Origin: Streptomyces uncialis
Lineage (GTDB): Bacteria > Actinomycetota > Actinomycetes > Streptomycetales > Streptomycetaceae
Length of the DNA stretch: 64,000 bases
Assembly: GCF_001905345.1 (NCBI RefSeq)
Contig: NZ_LFBV01000007.1
Location: forward strand, 310,001 to 374,000
Direction: 5' to 3'
The notes below the pieces were generated by a model, which worked only from the letters and a program-made list of their open reading frames with translations, was not told the DNA's origin and made no database searches. This document shows positions 44,827-52,671 of the stretch, one piece after another. Within the stretch, counting starts at the first letter, position 1. Each line of letters starts with the position of its first letter. A program made the translations under genes and the position numbers.

Positions 44827-45843
44827 TCAGCGGTCGCGGTGCACGACCAGGTGGGCGAGGGAGCTGAGTTCGGCGGCCGGTACGGGGGAGGGGTCGGCGC
44901 GGTCGAGATGGCGCAGCGCGTCGGCGACATGGTCGAGGGCACGCCGCTCGGTCGCCTCCCGGGCGCCGGTCTGCTCGATCAGATCCGCGGCGCGTGCACA
45001 GTCGTCGTCGCCGAGCGGCGTGCGCGCCCGGTAGAGCTCCCGCAGGTGCCGGGCCGGTGGGGAGTCCTGAGCCATGGCGGCGGCGACCGGCAGCGACACC
45101 TTCCGGTGCCGCAGATCGGACCGGGCGGGCTTGCCCGTGGTCCCGGGGTCGCCCCAGATACCCAGGAGGTCGTCGGCGCACTGGAAGGCGATGCCCAGAT
45201 GGTGACCGAAGGCCCGCAGATGCCGGACCCGTTCGGGGTCCGCCCCACCGGCCGCGGCGCCCAGTTCGCAGGCACAGGCCAGCAGGACGGCGGTCTTCCC
45301 GGCCGCGACCTGGAGTGCCTCGTGCTCCCGGTCGGCCCCCGTCTCCAGGAGTACGTCGCGGTACTCGCCCTCGATGAGCACCTGGACGGTGTCCAGCAGC
45401 ACCGGGACGGAGACATCCGCCCCCGGGGCACCGACGAGGGCCTGCACGGCGGCGAAGAACAGGGCGTCGCCCGCGAGGATCGCCGCCGGGACACCCTGGG
45501 TGGCCCACAGAGCGGGCCGACCCCGCCGCAGGGGGTCCTGGTCGATGATGTCGTCATGGAGCAGCCCGGCGTTGTGGATCAACTCGACGGCGACCGCCGC
45601 CGGATGCGCGGCCCGCGCCGGACCGCCGACGGCCTGGCACGCCAGCAGCGTCAGGGCCGGACGGAGCAGCTTGCGGGTCTCAGGGGCGTCACGGGCGGTA
45701 CCGTGCTCGGTCCACCAGCCGAAGTGCAATCCGCACACATGCCGGATGCGCTCAGGTAATCGGCAGACCCGGGAACGCAGCAGCGGTCCGACGGCGGTCG
45801 CGGTCTGGGCCAGTATCGTCGGGCAGTCACGAGCCTCGGTCAT
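44827..45843 (-). CDS. Polyprenyl diphosphate synthase (probable GGPP synthase)
   Basis: A 338-residue trans-prenyltransferase: first aspartate-rich motif DDIIDQD, second DDLLGIWGD, a form typical of Streptomyces GGPP/FPP synthases. Residues before the first motif (LIHNAGLLHDD) are small, which favours a C20 rather than C15 product, but chain length is not certain. It supplies the cyclase encoded 100 bases downstream. Codon 29 (31 if started at the ATG 45849) is TTA at 45757-45759, so expression of the cluster should depend on bldA. The ATG at 45843 is preferred because AGAGG then has a 7-base spacing. Confidence 0.9.
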   Translation of the reverse strand: MTEARDCPTILAQTATAVGPLLRSRVCRLPERIRHVCGLHFGWWTEHGTARDAPETRKLLRPALTLLACQAVGGPARAAHPAAVAVELIHNAGLLHDDIIDQDPLRRGRPALWATQGVPAAILAGDALFFAAVQALVGAPGADVSVPVLLDTVQVLIEGEYRDVLLETGADREHEALQVAAGKTAVLLACACELGAAAGGADPERVRHLRAFGHHLGIAFQCADDLLGIWGDPGTTGKPARSDLRHRKVSLPVAAAMAQDSPPARHLRELYRARTPLGDDDCARAADLIEQTGAREATERRALDHVADALRHLDRADPSPVPAAELSSLAHLVVHRDR

Positions 45844-45946
45844 CGTCATCCTCTTCGCACGTAGGGGCCCCGCTCCGCCGGGCTGACACGGTCCGCGTCC
45901 CTCGGGAGCTGGGCACGACGAGCGGCGTCCATCCGCCGCTACGCCA

Positions 45947-45977
45947 TATCCAACGCTGTTACCAGGCCGGTTGGATA
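45947..45977. promoter_or_regulatory. Inverted repeat upstream of the terpenoid operon
   Basis: TATCCAAC (45947-45954) and GTTGGATA (45970-45977) are perfect inverted copies, 23 bp centre to centre (about two helix turns), roughly 100-135 bases upstream of the prenyl synthase start. A likely operator; the binding protein is unknown. Confidence 0.5.
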
Positions 45978-46398
45978 CTGGATCACCGAGATGCCAGGGC
46001 CGGACCGGGAAGCCGCTTCACCCCGCCCGGCACCCGGGTGCCCACCCCTTGCCACACCCCGCGCGCCGGTCCCTACCTGTCCGGCCTCGTTGCCGTCGAG
46101 CGAAATGCCGTGATTCCCACGGTACGCCGCCGAGTACCGACTCCGGCAGGGCGCGCGCGGACCGGCCGTACGCCCGGCATCGGCGCCGTGCGGGACGCGG
46201 CTGTGGGCGCACGGCAGGGCACACGCGGGCGGTGTGGACACCCGATGCCGCAGGGTCCGGTGGTCGGACGCGCCGACCGCGGGCATCGATTCACCGTGCG
46301 CGGCGGCAGCGCGGCGCGGAACGACGTACGCGACCGTCCACGTGACGACCACCTGACCGGGTCGCGTGTGCGATCAAGCCGGAAGTCGTGGTCCGGGC
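45978..46398. other. Intergenic region upstream of the terpenoid operon
   Basis: About 420 bases between divergent-tail neighbours. No frame shows convincing coding character on either strand and no strong hairpin was found. Confidence 0.4.
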
Positions 46399-47436
46399 TC
46401 AGCGCAGGGTGATCCGGGCGACGACCGGAAGATGGTCGCTCCCGGTGCGGGACAAGGCACGGATACGGCCGACGGTCGCCGACCGGGCCATGATCTGGTC
46501 GATCCGGGCCACGGGGAAGGAAGCGGGGAAACTGAAGGCGAATCCCCGCTTCGCCACGTTCATCCGCGAGGTCAGCGGGGCCAACCCGCGGTCGTCGAGC
46601 GTGCTGTTCAGGTCACCCATCAGAATCACCCTGGTCTGCTCCTCGGCGGCGACGGCCTCGCCCAGCAGACCGGCGCTTTCGTCACGCCACGAGGACATGA
46701 GGCCCGCCGCCCGGACACGGACCGAGGGCAGATGCGCGACATACGCCGCGATGTCGCCGTGCGGCGTGCGGACCACAGCCCGCAACCCGCGACTCCAGTC
46801 CTCCGTGATCCCACGGGGCTTGATGTCCACCGGGCGAACACCCGCGAGCGGATGCTTCGACCAGAGCCCGACAGTGCCCTGGACCGTGCGGTACGGGTAC
46901 CTCGGTGCGAGAGCCTCCTCGTAGACCGCCGTCGCCGGAGGAACCAGCTCCTGCAACGCGATGAGATCAGCGTCGGCGGCGGCCAGCACGCGTGCCGTGC
47001 CGACCGGGTCACGGTTCGCGTCGCTCACATTGTGCTGCACCACGACCATGTCGTACGGGCCCGCCTCCGCCTCGGGCAGAAGCAGCCCGCCGAACAGACA
47101 GGTCCAGCCCACAGCCGGCAGCACCAAGGCCACCAGCGCGGTCACCGAACGGCGCAGCGCGGCCAGCACGAGCAACGCCACGACCACCAGGCCGAGCCAG
47201 GGCAGGAACGACTCCAGCAGACTTCCCGTCCGCCCGACCGAGTTGGGCACCGCACGGTGGAACACCAGCAGCCCCGCCGTCAGCACCGCGAACGACGCGA
47301 GCACCCACCCCCGCGCCCGGACCGACCGGCCCTTCCCCTCTCGCTCCGCACCCGCACCCCGCTGTCCAGCCCGATACCGCACCCACCTGAGCACTGATGT
47401 CTTCACCACATATCTCACGCCGCCCGCCCGTTCCAC
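46399..47436 (-). CDS. VanJ-like membrane endonuclease/exonuclease/phosphatase-family protein
   Basis: A 345-residue protein: about 45 basic residues, three hydrophobic helices (VLASFAVLTAGLLVFHRAV, FLPWLGLVVVALLVLAAL, VTALVALVLPAVGWTCLFGG), then an EEP catalytic domain with LIALQEL (catalytic Glu), VAHLPSVRV, MGDLNST and the terminal SDHLPVVARI. This order matches VanJ of S. coelicolor, an extracytoplasmic-facing phosphatase acting on undecaprenyl-pyrophosphate-type lipids and linked to teicoplanin resistance. No vanHAX or vanRS genes are nearby. The start is uncertain (GTG 47436, with weak ribosome binding site). Confidence 0.85.
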   Translation of the reverse strand: MERAGGVRYVVKTSVLRWVRYRAGQRGAGAEREGKGRSVRARGWVLASFAVLTAGLLVFHRAVPNSVGRTGSLLESFLPWLGLVVVALLVLAALRRSVTALVALVLPAVGWTCLFGGLLLPEAEAGPYDMVVVQHNVSDANRDPVGTARVLAAADADLIALQELVPPATAVYEEALAPRYPYRTVQGTVGLWSKHPLAGVRPVDIKPRGITEDWSRGLRAVVRTPHGDIAAYVAHLPSVRVRAAGLMSSWRDESAGLLGEAVAAEEQTRVILMGDLNSTLDDRGLAPLTSRMNVAKRGFAFSFPASFPVARIDQIMARSATVGRIRALSRTGSDHLPVVARITLR

Positions 47437-47567
47437 GTTCCCCGATGGGGCACCGGAAATCCTGACGCGATGTGGTCGCCGTCAGCGCTGCGCGTCCGTT
47501 GACCTCGTCGAGGGACGAGGAACCGGCTCAACGGCACCGGGGGGACCGCCCTCGGCGCAGGTCAGCG

Positions 47568-47601
47568 GGTGGGACCGAAATGACAGGTGGGACCGGAATG
47601 A
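47568..47601. repeat. 18-bp-period direct repeat
   Basis: GGTGGGACCGAAATGA (47568-47583) is followed by GGTGGGACCGGAATGA (47586-47601), one mismatch. Lies between the VanJ-like gene and the FAD oxidoreductase. Confidence 0.55.
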
Positions 47602-47714
47602 GAGGATCGAGGCCTGGCACGGCCTTCCCGTCACCCGCCTGAGTTCCGTCATTGTGCGGTGGGCGTGGTCGCCGCCGGGGAAACAGAGGTGGGCGAATGG
47701 CTCGGGAGAGCGTC

Positions 47715-48737
47715 ATGCGCGTCGGTGTGGTCGGCTCGGGCGTGCTGGGAGCAGCGGTGGCGGACGAGCTCGTGCGCCGCGGCCTGTCCGTCGTGGTCTG
47801 CACGGCGGAGGAGTCGCTGCCGCCGGTGACGGATCTGGCGTTCGGATGGCTCAACTCGCACGGTTCGGCGGCGGAACCGCCGTCGGGCGCGCGCGACGGC
47901 GACGAGTTCGCCCGGTCGCTCGACGCGCTCCGTCACGCGACGGCGACGTCACCGCTGCGTGACGTCATCACCTGGACCGGCGCCGTGAGCTGGGCACCGA
48001 CCCCGACCGCGACCGCCCGGTTCGCCGAGCGGGCCGGGCCCGGTGTCGCGATCCTGGAGCCGGAGGCTCTGCGACAGATACTTCCGGGCCTGCGGGTGCC
48101 GCCGACGGCCGTCGCGTACGCGAGCGACGAGGGGATGGTCGAGCCGGACGAACTGCGCCGCGCGTTCCTCGCCCGCGCACGGGCCGGCGGGGCCACCGTC
48201 GTCGCCGCTCGGGTGGACCGCGTCCGGGCGCGTCGGGCGGGCGGCTACGAGCTGAGCGGCACCGGAGCGGCACTCGTCGTCGACCGGGTCGTACTCGCCT
48301 GCGGGACCGGCCTGCCCGCCCTCGCGGAACAGTTCGGCGAGCACATCGAAGTACCTGGTGTCCCTGCCGCGCGCTTCGTCTTCTCCGCGCCGGAACTACG
48401 CCTGGACCGGGTGGTCTCCACACCTGACTTCGAGATCCGGCCGTCCGCCCGGCACGGCTTCGTCGGCGCCGAGGACGTCGTCCCGGGCGAGCCGGAGACA
48501 GCGACGCGGGCACGGGCGCGCGCGTCCCTGAGCGCCGTGAGGGAGGCGTTCGGACTGCCGCGGGAACCGGTGCTGGGGGACGTGACCGTAGGGTTTCGCC
48601 CGATCCCGGCGGGCGACGGCGTGCTCTGCGCACCGCTGGCGAGCGCTCCGGGAGTCGTCGCACTGGCCGCGCACCCCGGGGTGACGCTCGCCGCCTCACT
48701 GGCGCTGCGCGCGGCGGAACAACTCGGGAACCGATAG
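47715..48737 (+). CDS. FAD-dependent oxidoreductase (DAO family)
   Basis: A 340-residue D-amino-acid-oxidase-fold flavoprotein: N-terminal dinucleotide-binding motif VGVVGSGVLGAAVADEL, then GMVEPDELRRAFLARARAGG, a second glycine-rich strand VLACGTGLPALA and a C-terminal GFRPIPAGDG before HPGVTLAASLA. The ATG at 47715 has GGGAGA five bases upstream and starts right before the motif; an ATG at 47697 is the alternative. Substrate is probably an amine or amino acid, unknown. No operon partner. Confidence 0.87.
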   Translation: MRVGVVGSGVLGAAVADELVRRGLSVVVCTAEESLPPVTDLAFGWLNSHGSAAEPPSGARDGDEFARSLDALRHATATSPLRDVITWTGAVSWAPTPTATARFAERAGPGVAILEPEALRQILPGLRVPPTAVAYASDEGMVEPDELRRAFLARARAGGATVVAARVDRVRARRAGGYELSGTGAALVVDRVVLACGTGLPALAEQFGEHIEVPGVPAARFVFSAPELRLDRVVSTPDFEIRPSARHGFVGAEDVVPGEPETATRARARASLSAVREAFGLPREPVLGDVTVGFRPIPAGDGVLCAPLASAPGVVALAAHPGVTLAASLALRAAEQLGNR

Positions 48738-48883
48738 GGCGGGACGGCCCCGTCATGCCGCCCGCCGCGTCGTATCGACCGGCGGCGGATCGCCGCTGCC
48801 GCCCGCGACCGGTTCGACCGGTGCCAAGGCCCCGCCTCCCCAATCCCGGACGGGGACGGCCGCACTCCGCTCCGCCGTTGCGG

Positions 48884-49468
48884 TCACCGGTCGCCTCGGA
48901 CGCGTGCGTGCAGATGCTCGTCGTGCCATCCGTCCGAGTGCAGAAGAGCGCTCCGCATGGTGCCCTCCAGAGGGAATCCGGCCTTCGTCGCGACCCGGCA
49001 GGACGCCGGGTTGCCCACGGAGTGGGTGATCCGGAGCCGGTGCAGGCCCAGCTCGTCCAGGGCCCACCGGCTGATCCGGACCGTCGCGTCGGTCATGGCT
49101 CCGTGTCCTCGGCCCGCAGGCAGCAGCCAGTACAGGATCTCGGCGCCACCACTTCGGAGGTCGATGTCGGCCAGTCCTATCAAGCCGACGGGCGTACCGC
49201 CGTCAGGGCGGGAGATCGCCCAGATCGCGGCCTCTTCCGCTTCCCAACGCCGCCGCCAGCGCGAGATCTTCTCGCGCGCCTCGTCCAACGACAGATATCC
49301 GGGCCGATTCCAGTGCTGAACCTCAGGATCGAGGCATGACTCCACCAGCACTTCGGCATCGTCGCGCTCCCACGGCCGCAACTCGAAGCCACTCGCAAGA
49401 CCGAGAACGGGCTGAACACCGGCACTCATGCTGCCGACCGGGACCACGGGAGCTGTCGGATCCGTCAT
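48884..49468 (-). CDS. GNAT-family acetyltransferase (RimJ/RimL-like)
   Basis: A 194-residue acetyltransferase of the RimJ/L branch: FELRPWERDDAEVLVESCLD, the acetyl-CoA motif WLLPAGRGHGAMTDATVRIS, and HRLRITHSVGNPASCRVATK followed by AGFPLEGTMRSALL. Such enzymes N-acetylate proteins or small molecules. Stands alone on the minus strand, just downstream of a sigma-factor remnant. Confidence 0.87.
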   Translation of the reverse strand: MTDPTAPVVPVGSMSAGVQPVLGLASGFELRPWERDDAEVLVESCLDPEVQHWNRPGYLSLDEAREKISRWRRRWEAEEAAIWAISRPDGGTPVGLIGLADIDLRSGGAEILYWLLPAGRGHGAMTDATVRISRWALDELGLHRLRITHSVGNPASCRVATKAGFPLEGTMRSALLHSDGWHDEHLHARVRGDR

Positions 49469-49475
49469 CGCACCA

Positions 49476-49673
49476 TCATGACAAACGCGACTCCGGACTA
49501 CTTCGCACCTGCGTCGGCAGGTCCATCAGCGCGAGCTCGGCCGGGTCGGTCACGACCGCGATTACGGTGATCCGGCCTTCGACGACGGTGAACGTGACGA
49601 CCAACCGCACGGTCCGGGAGCAGGCCGGCAAGACCTGGTGAGCCGTGCGGCGGCGTCCTCCCCCGGAAGGCAC
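49476..49673 (-). pseudogene. C-terminal remnant of an ECF41-like sigma factor
   Basis: A 65-codon frame whose middle (VRLVVTFTVVEGRITVIAVV followed by TDPAELALMDL) looks like the conserved C-terminal end of ECF41/SigJ-type sigma factors, which carry a SnoaL-like domain. The sigma-2 and sigma-4 regions are missing. Upstream it runs straight into the end of the amidohydrolase gene, so the front has been deleted. Identification rests on one short stretch. Confidence 0.45.
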
Positions 49674-49717
49674 GCCAGCTCGCCGTACAGGGTGCGGGCC
49701 GATCCGGGTGCCAGAGG

Positions 49718-51373
49718 TCAGGCTGTCCAGGTGGGGCGACCGCCCAGCCAGGTTCCGGTGACGGACACCTGGTCGAGGAAGCGGTCGGGGTCGGCGGTGC
49801 GCGGGTCGCGGTCGAGGAGCGTCAGGTCGGCCTGCATACCGGGGCGCAGGGAGCCGATGTCGTTCTCCAGGGAGAGCTGCCAGGCGGGATTCGCGGTGAC
49901 CGTACGCAGCGCCTGGTCGATCGTCAGCCGTTCATCGGTTCCATGGACACGGCCGCTGGGATGGGCGCGGCGGGTGAGGGCGGTGGCGATGCTGGACAGC
50001 GGGTCGGTGGGTGAGCAGGCGCCGTCGTTGTGGAGGGAGAGCCGGTGTCCGGCGTCCCAGGCCGAGCGGGCCGCCATCCAGGTCTCGGCGGTCCGCGGGC
50101 CGAACAGATCGTCGGCCAGGACGTCACCCCACCAGCGGACGTGGTCCATGAACAGACTTACCGTGGCTCCGAGTTCGGCCGCGCGGCGGAACTGCGGGGG
50201 AGTGACGGCGCCGCAGTGCTCCATCCGGGGACGGAGTCGGCGCAGGAGATCAGGATCGGTCCGGGCGACGCGCGTGTAGGCCTCCAGGACGGCGTCGAAG
50301 GTCACGTCCCCGTGCACATGGCAGGCGACGGATATCCCCCGGGAGAGGAACGCCGCGGCCAGGTCGGCCAATTGGTCGGGGGTGTAGTTCATGGGGCCGT
50401 GGGTGCAGTGGTTCATGCCGATGCGCAGCGTGGCCTCGTTGTCCTGGAAGGGAAAACTGGTGGCGATGCTGCCCTGCCAGGGGGTGCCGTCGGCCCACAG
50501 CTTCACACCCGAGACCGCGAAGAGCCGCTCGGCCCCGGGATCGGCCCCGAAGAGACTGCCGGGGTCGGCGGCGAGTTCGGGGGTGCCGATGAGGTAGGAG
50601 CGGACGCGCAGGGGGACGTGGGGACGCTCGGCCGCTGCGGTCAGCGCGGCGAGCAGATGGGGCGGGGTGGCCATGTCGGTCGCCGTGGTGATACCGGCCG
50701 AGGCGTGCTGGGCGTAGGCCCACTCCAGGGACGACCTGAGGGTATGAGGTTCCAGTTTGTCGCCTGCCACGGTCCACATCAGCGCTTCGACGGCACCCGC
50801 TTCATGGGCCTCGCCGGTGGGTTCGCCGTGCTGGTCGCGGATGAACCGTGATCCGGCGGGGTCCGGGGTGTGACGTGTGATGCCCGCCGTTCGCAGCGCA
50901 GCGGTGTTGGCGTACGCGGCGTGGCCACTGTTGGAGAACACGACCAGCGGCGCGTGGGGTGCCAGCTCATCGAGCAGGACGCGGTCGAGGAGAGGGAGAT
51001 CGCGCTGGAGGAGCAGATCGATGCCGTAGGCCGCGACCGGTTCGTGCGGCGCGACCCGCACCGCCCGCCGGATGCGGCGCAGCACACCGTCGCCGGTCGG
51101 TTCGGTGAAGGGACGTACATCCAGGGCGGGCGGGGCCAGCGCGAGCGCCATGATGGTGGGATGCCCGTGCGCTTCGACGAACCCGGGCAGCAGGGTCTGC
51201 CCGCCCAGGTCGACCACCTCGGTGGTGGCGCCACGCAACGCCAGGACCTCCTGGCGGTCGCCGAGGTGTTGGATGCGGCGGCCGCGCACGGCCAGGGCCT
51301 GTGCGTGCGGGCGGACCGGGTCCATGGTCAGGATGTCGGCATTGAGGAAAATGGTGTCCGGATGCTGGGTCAC
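49718..51373 (-). CDS. Metal-dependent amidohydrolase (YtcJ-like)
   Basis: A 551-residue amidohydrolase: metal ligands in VEAHGHPT (H-x-H), a KLWADGT block, CHVHGD and LHNDGACSPTDPL, and the ending LRPGMQADLTLLDRDPR is typical of the YtcJ/N-substituted formamide deformylase group. The start is put at GTG 51373 with GAAAGGA upstream; an ATG at 51415 would overlap the previous gene by 25 bases. Third gene of a leftward MFS-M20-amidohydrolase operon, so probably part of uptake and stepwise hydrolysis of an amide or N-acyl compound. Confidence 0.88.
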   Translation of the reverse strand: MTQHPDTIFLNADILTMDPVRPHAQALAVRGRRIQHLGDRQEVLALRGATTEVVDLGGQTLLPGFVEAHGHPTIMALALAPPALDVRPFTEPTGDGVLRRIRRAVRVAPHEPVAAYGIDLLLQRDLPLLDRVLLDELAPHAPLVVFSNSGHAAYANTAALRTAGITRHTPDPAGSRFIRDQHGEPTGEAHEAGAVEALMWTVAGDKLEPHTLRSSLEWAYAQHASAGITTATDMATPPHLLAALTAAAERPHVPLRVRSYLIGTPELAADPGSLFGADPGAERLFAVSGVKLWADGTPWQGSIATSFPFQDNEATLRIGMNHCTHGPMNYTPDQLADLAAAFLSRGISVACHVHGDVTFDAVLEAYTRVARTDPDLLRRLRPRMEHCGAVTPPQFRRAAELGATVSLFMDHVRWWGDVLADDLFGPRTAETWMAARSAWDAGHRLSLHNDGACSPTDPLSSIATALTRRAHPSGRVHGTDERLTIDQALRTVTANPAWQLSLENDIGSLRPGMQADLTLLDRDPRTADPDRFLDQVSVTGTWLGGRPTWTA

Positions 51374-51390
51374 TGACGTCGCCGGTCCTT

Positions 51391-52671
51391 TCAGTTGCCG
51401 GGAGGGGTGAGCCATTCGGCGGCCGCGCCGAGCAGCAGGCGCACACCGGTGTCGAGGGCGGGTCCGGCCAGCGGGGCGAAGCGGGGTGAGTGATTGCCGG
51501 GGACACCTGAGGGGAGTCCCTGGTCGACGAGGTCCGCCGGCCGGAAGCCCGCGAAGCCCGCCGGGTCCAGGCCGCCGAAGTGCCAGAAGACCGAGGGGAC
51601 GCCGAGGGCCGATCCGAACGTTCCGAAGTCCTCGCTGCCGGTCAGCGGCCCGGGCAGGGTGAAGGCCCGCTCCGGCCCGACCACCCGGGCCATCGCCGCG
51701 AGCACCTTGTCCGTCGCGTCGGGGTCGTTGACGGTGACGGGGAAGTTCGGCAGGTCGGTGACGAGAGGTTCCCGGGGCGCGCCGGAGGCGTCCGCTTCGG
51801 CACGGATGATCCTCTTGACGGCCGTGAGGACCTTCTCGCGCACCGCGGGAGTGGCACTACGAATGTTGATCCTCAGTTCGGCGGTGTCGGGGATGATGTT
51901 CTCCTTCGTCCCCGCCTGGAGCGAGCCGACGGTGACCACCGCCAGCTGAGTGGCGGAGACCTCGCGGGAGACCACGGTCTGCAACCGCATGACGATCGCC
52001 GCGGCCATCACGACCGGGTCCACGGTGGTCTCCGGCGCCGATCCATGGCCACCGGAGCCGAACAGCCGGACATGCAGGCTGTCGGACGCCACCATCACCG
52101 TGCCGTGCCGGGTACCGGCGAATCCGACGGGAACGGGCGCCACATGCTGGCCCAGACAGACATCGGCCCGGGGGAAGCGGTCCAGGAAACCGTCCTCGAT
52201 CATCGCCGGGGCGCCTCCGACCTCCTCGGCGGGCTGGAAGACCGCCACGACGGTGCCGCGCCAGGACTGCCGGTTGGCGGCAAGCAGCGCGGTGGCGCCC
52301 AGCAGGCAGGTCACATGGACGTCGTGCCCGCACGCGTGCATGACCGGCACCGTCTCGCCCTGCTCGGTGACCGCGGTGACGTGCGACGCGTAGGGCAGGC
52401 CGGTCTCCTCCTTCACCGGCAGCCCGTCCATGTCCGCGCGCAGCAGTACGGTCGGCCCCTCGCCGGAGCGCAGGACACCGACCACGCCCGTCACACCGAC
52501 ACCTTCCGTGACGTCCCAGCCCTGGTCGCGCAGCCTGCCGGCGACGATCCCGGCGGTGCGCCTCTCCTGGAAGGACAGCTCGGGGTGGGCGTGCAGGTCT
52601 TCGTAAACGGCCCGCAGGTCCGGCAGGAGGGCTTCCAGTCCGGCCGTCAGGGCAGGGGAGGTGTGGGTCAC
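51391..52671 (-). CDS. M20-family metallo-amidohydrolase
   Basis: A 426-residue M20D (hippurate hydrolase/IAA-amino-acid hydrolase type) enzyme. Metal-binding blocks are MHACGHDVH, QPAEEVGGA and GSEDFGTF, and there is the ending block GNHSPRFAP. Members cleave N-acyl amino acids. GTG start overlapping the MFS stop (GTGA). Coupled to the transporter, which suggests that the transported compound is its substrate. Confidence 0.92.
   Translation of the reverse strand: MTHTSPALTAGLEALLPDLRAVYEDLHAHPELSFQERRTAGIVAGRLRDQGWDVTEGVGVTGVVGVLRSGEGPTVLLRADMDGLPVKEETGLPYASHVTAVTEQGETVPVMHACGHDVHVTCLLGATALLAANRQSWRGTVVAVFQPAEEVGGAPAMIEDGFLDRFPRADVCLGQHVAPVPVGFAGTRHGTVMVASDSLHVRLFGSGGHGSAPETTVDPVVMAAAIVMRLQTVVSREVSATQLAVVTVGSLQAGTKENIIPDTAELRINIRSATPAVREKVLTAVKRIIRAEADASGAPREPLVTDLPNFPVTVNDPDATDKVLAAMARVVGPERAFTLPGPLTGSEDFGTFGSALGVPSVFWHFGGLDPAGFAGFRPADLVDQGLPSGVPGNHSPRFAPLAGPALDTGVRLLLGAAAEWLTPPGN

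Noticed and set aside
40823-45843. Extending the terpenoid cluster to the TetR gene (39339) and VanJ-like gene (46399)
   Set aside because: The TetR is better explained by its divergent serine hydrolase, and VanJ-like genes are general. No evidence links them to the cluster.
45844-46398. Possible regulator gene inside the gap before the terpenoid operon
   Set aside because: All frames give low-complexity Arg/Pro/Ala translations with no HTH motif.
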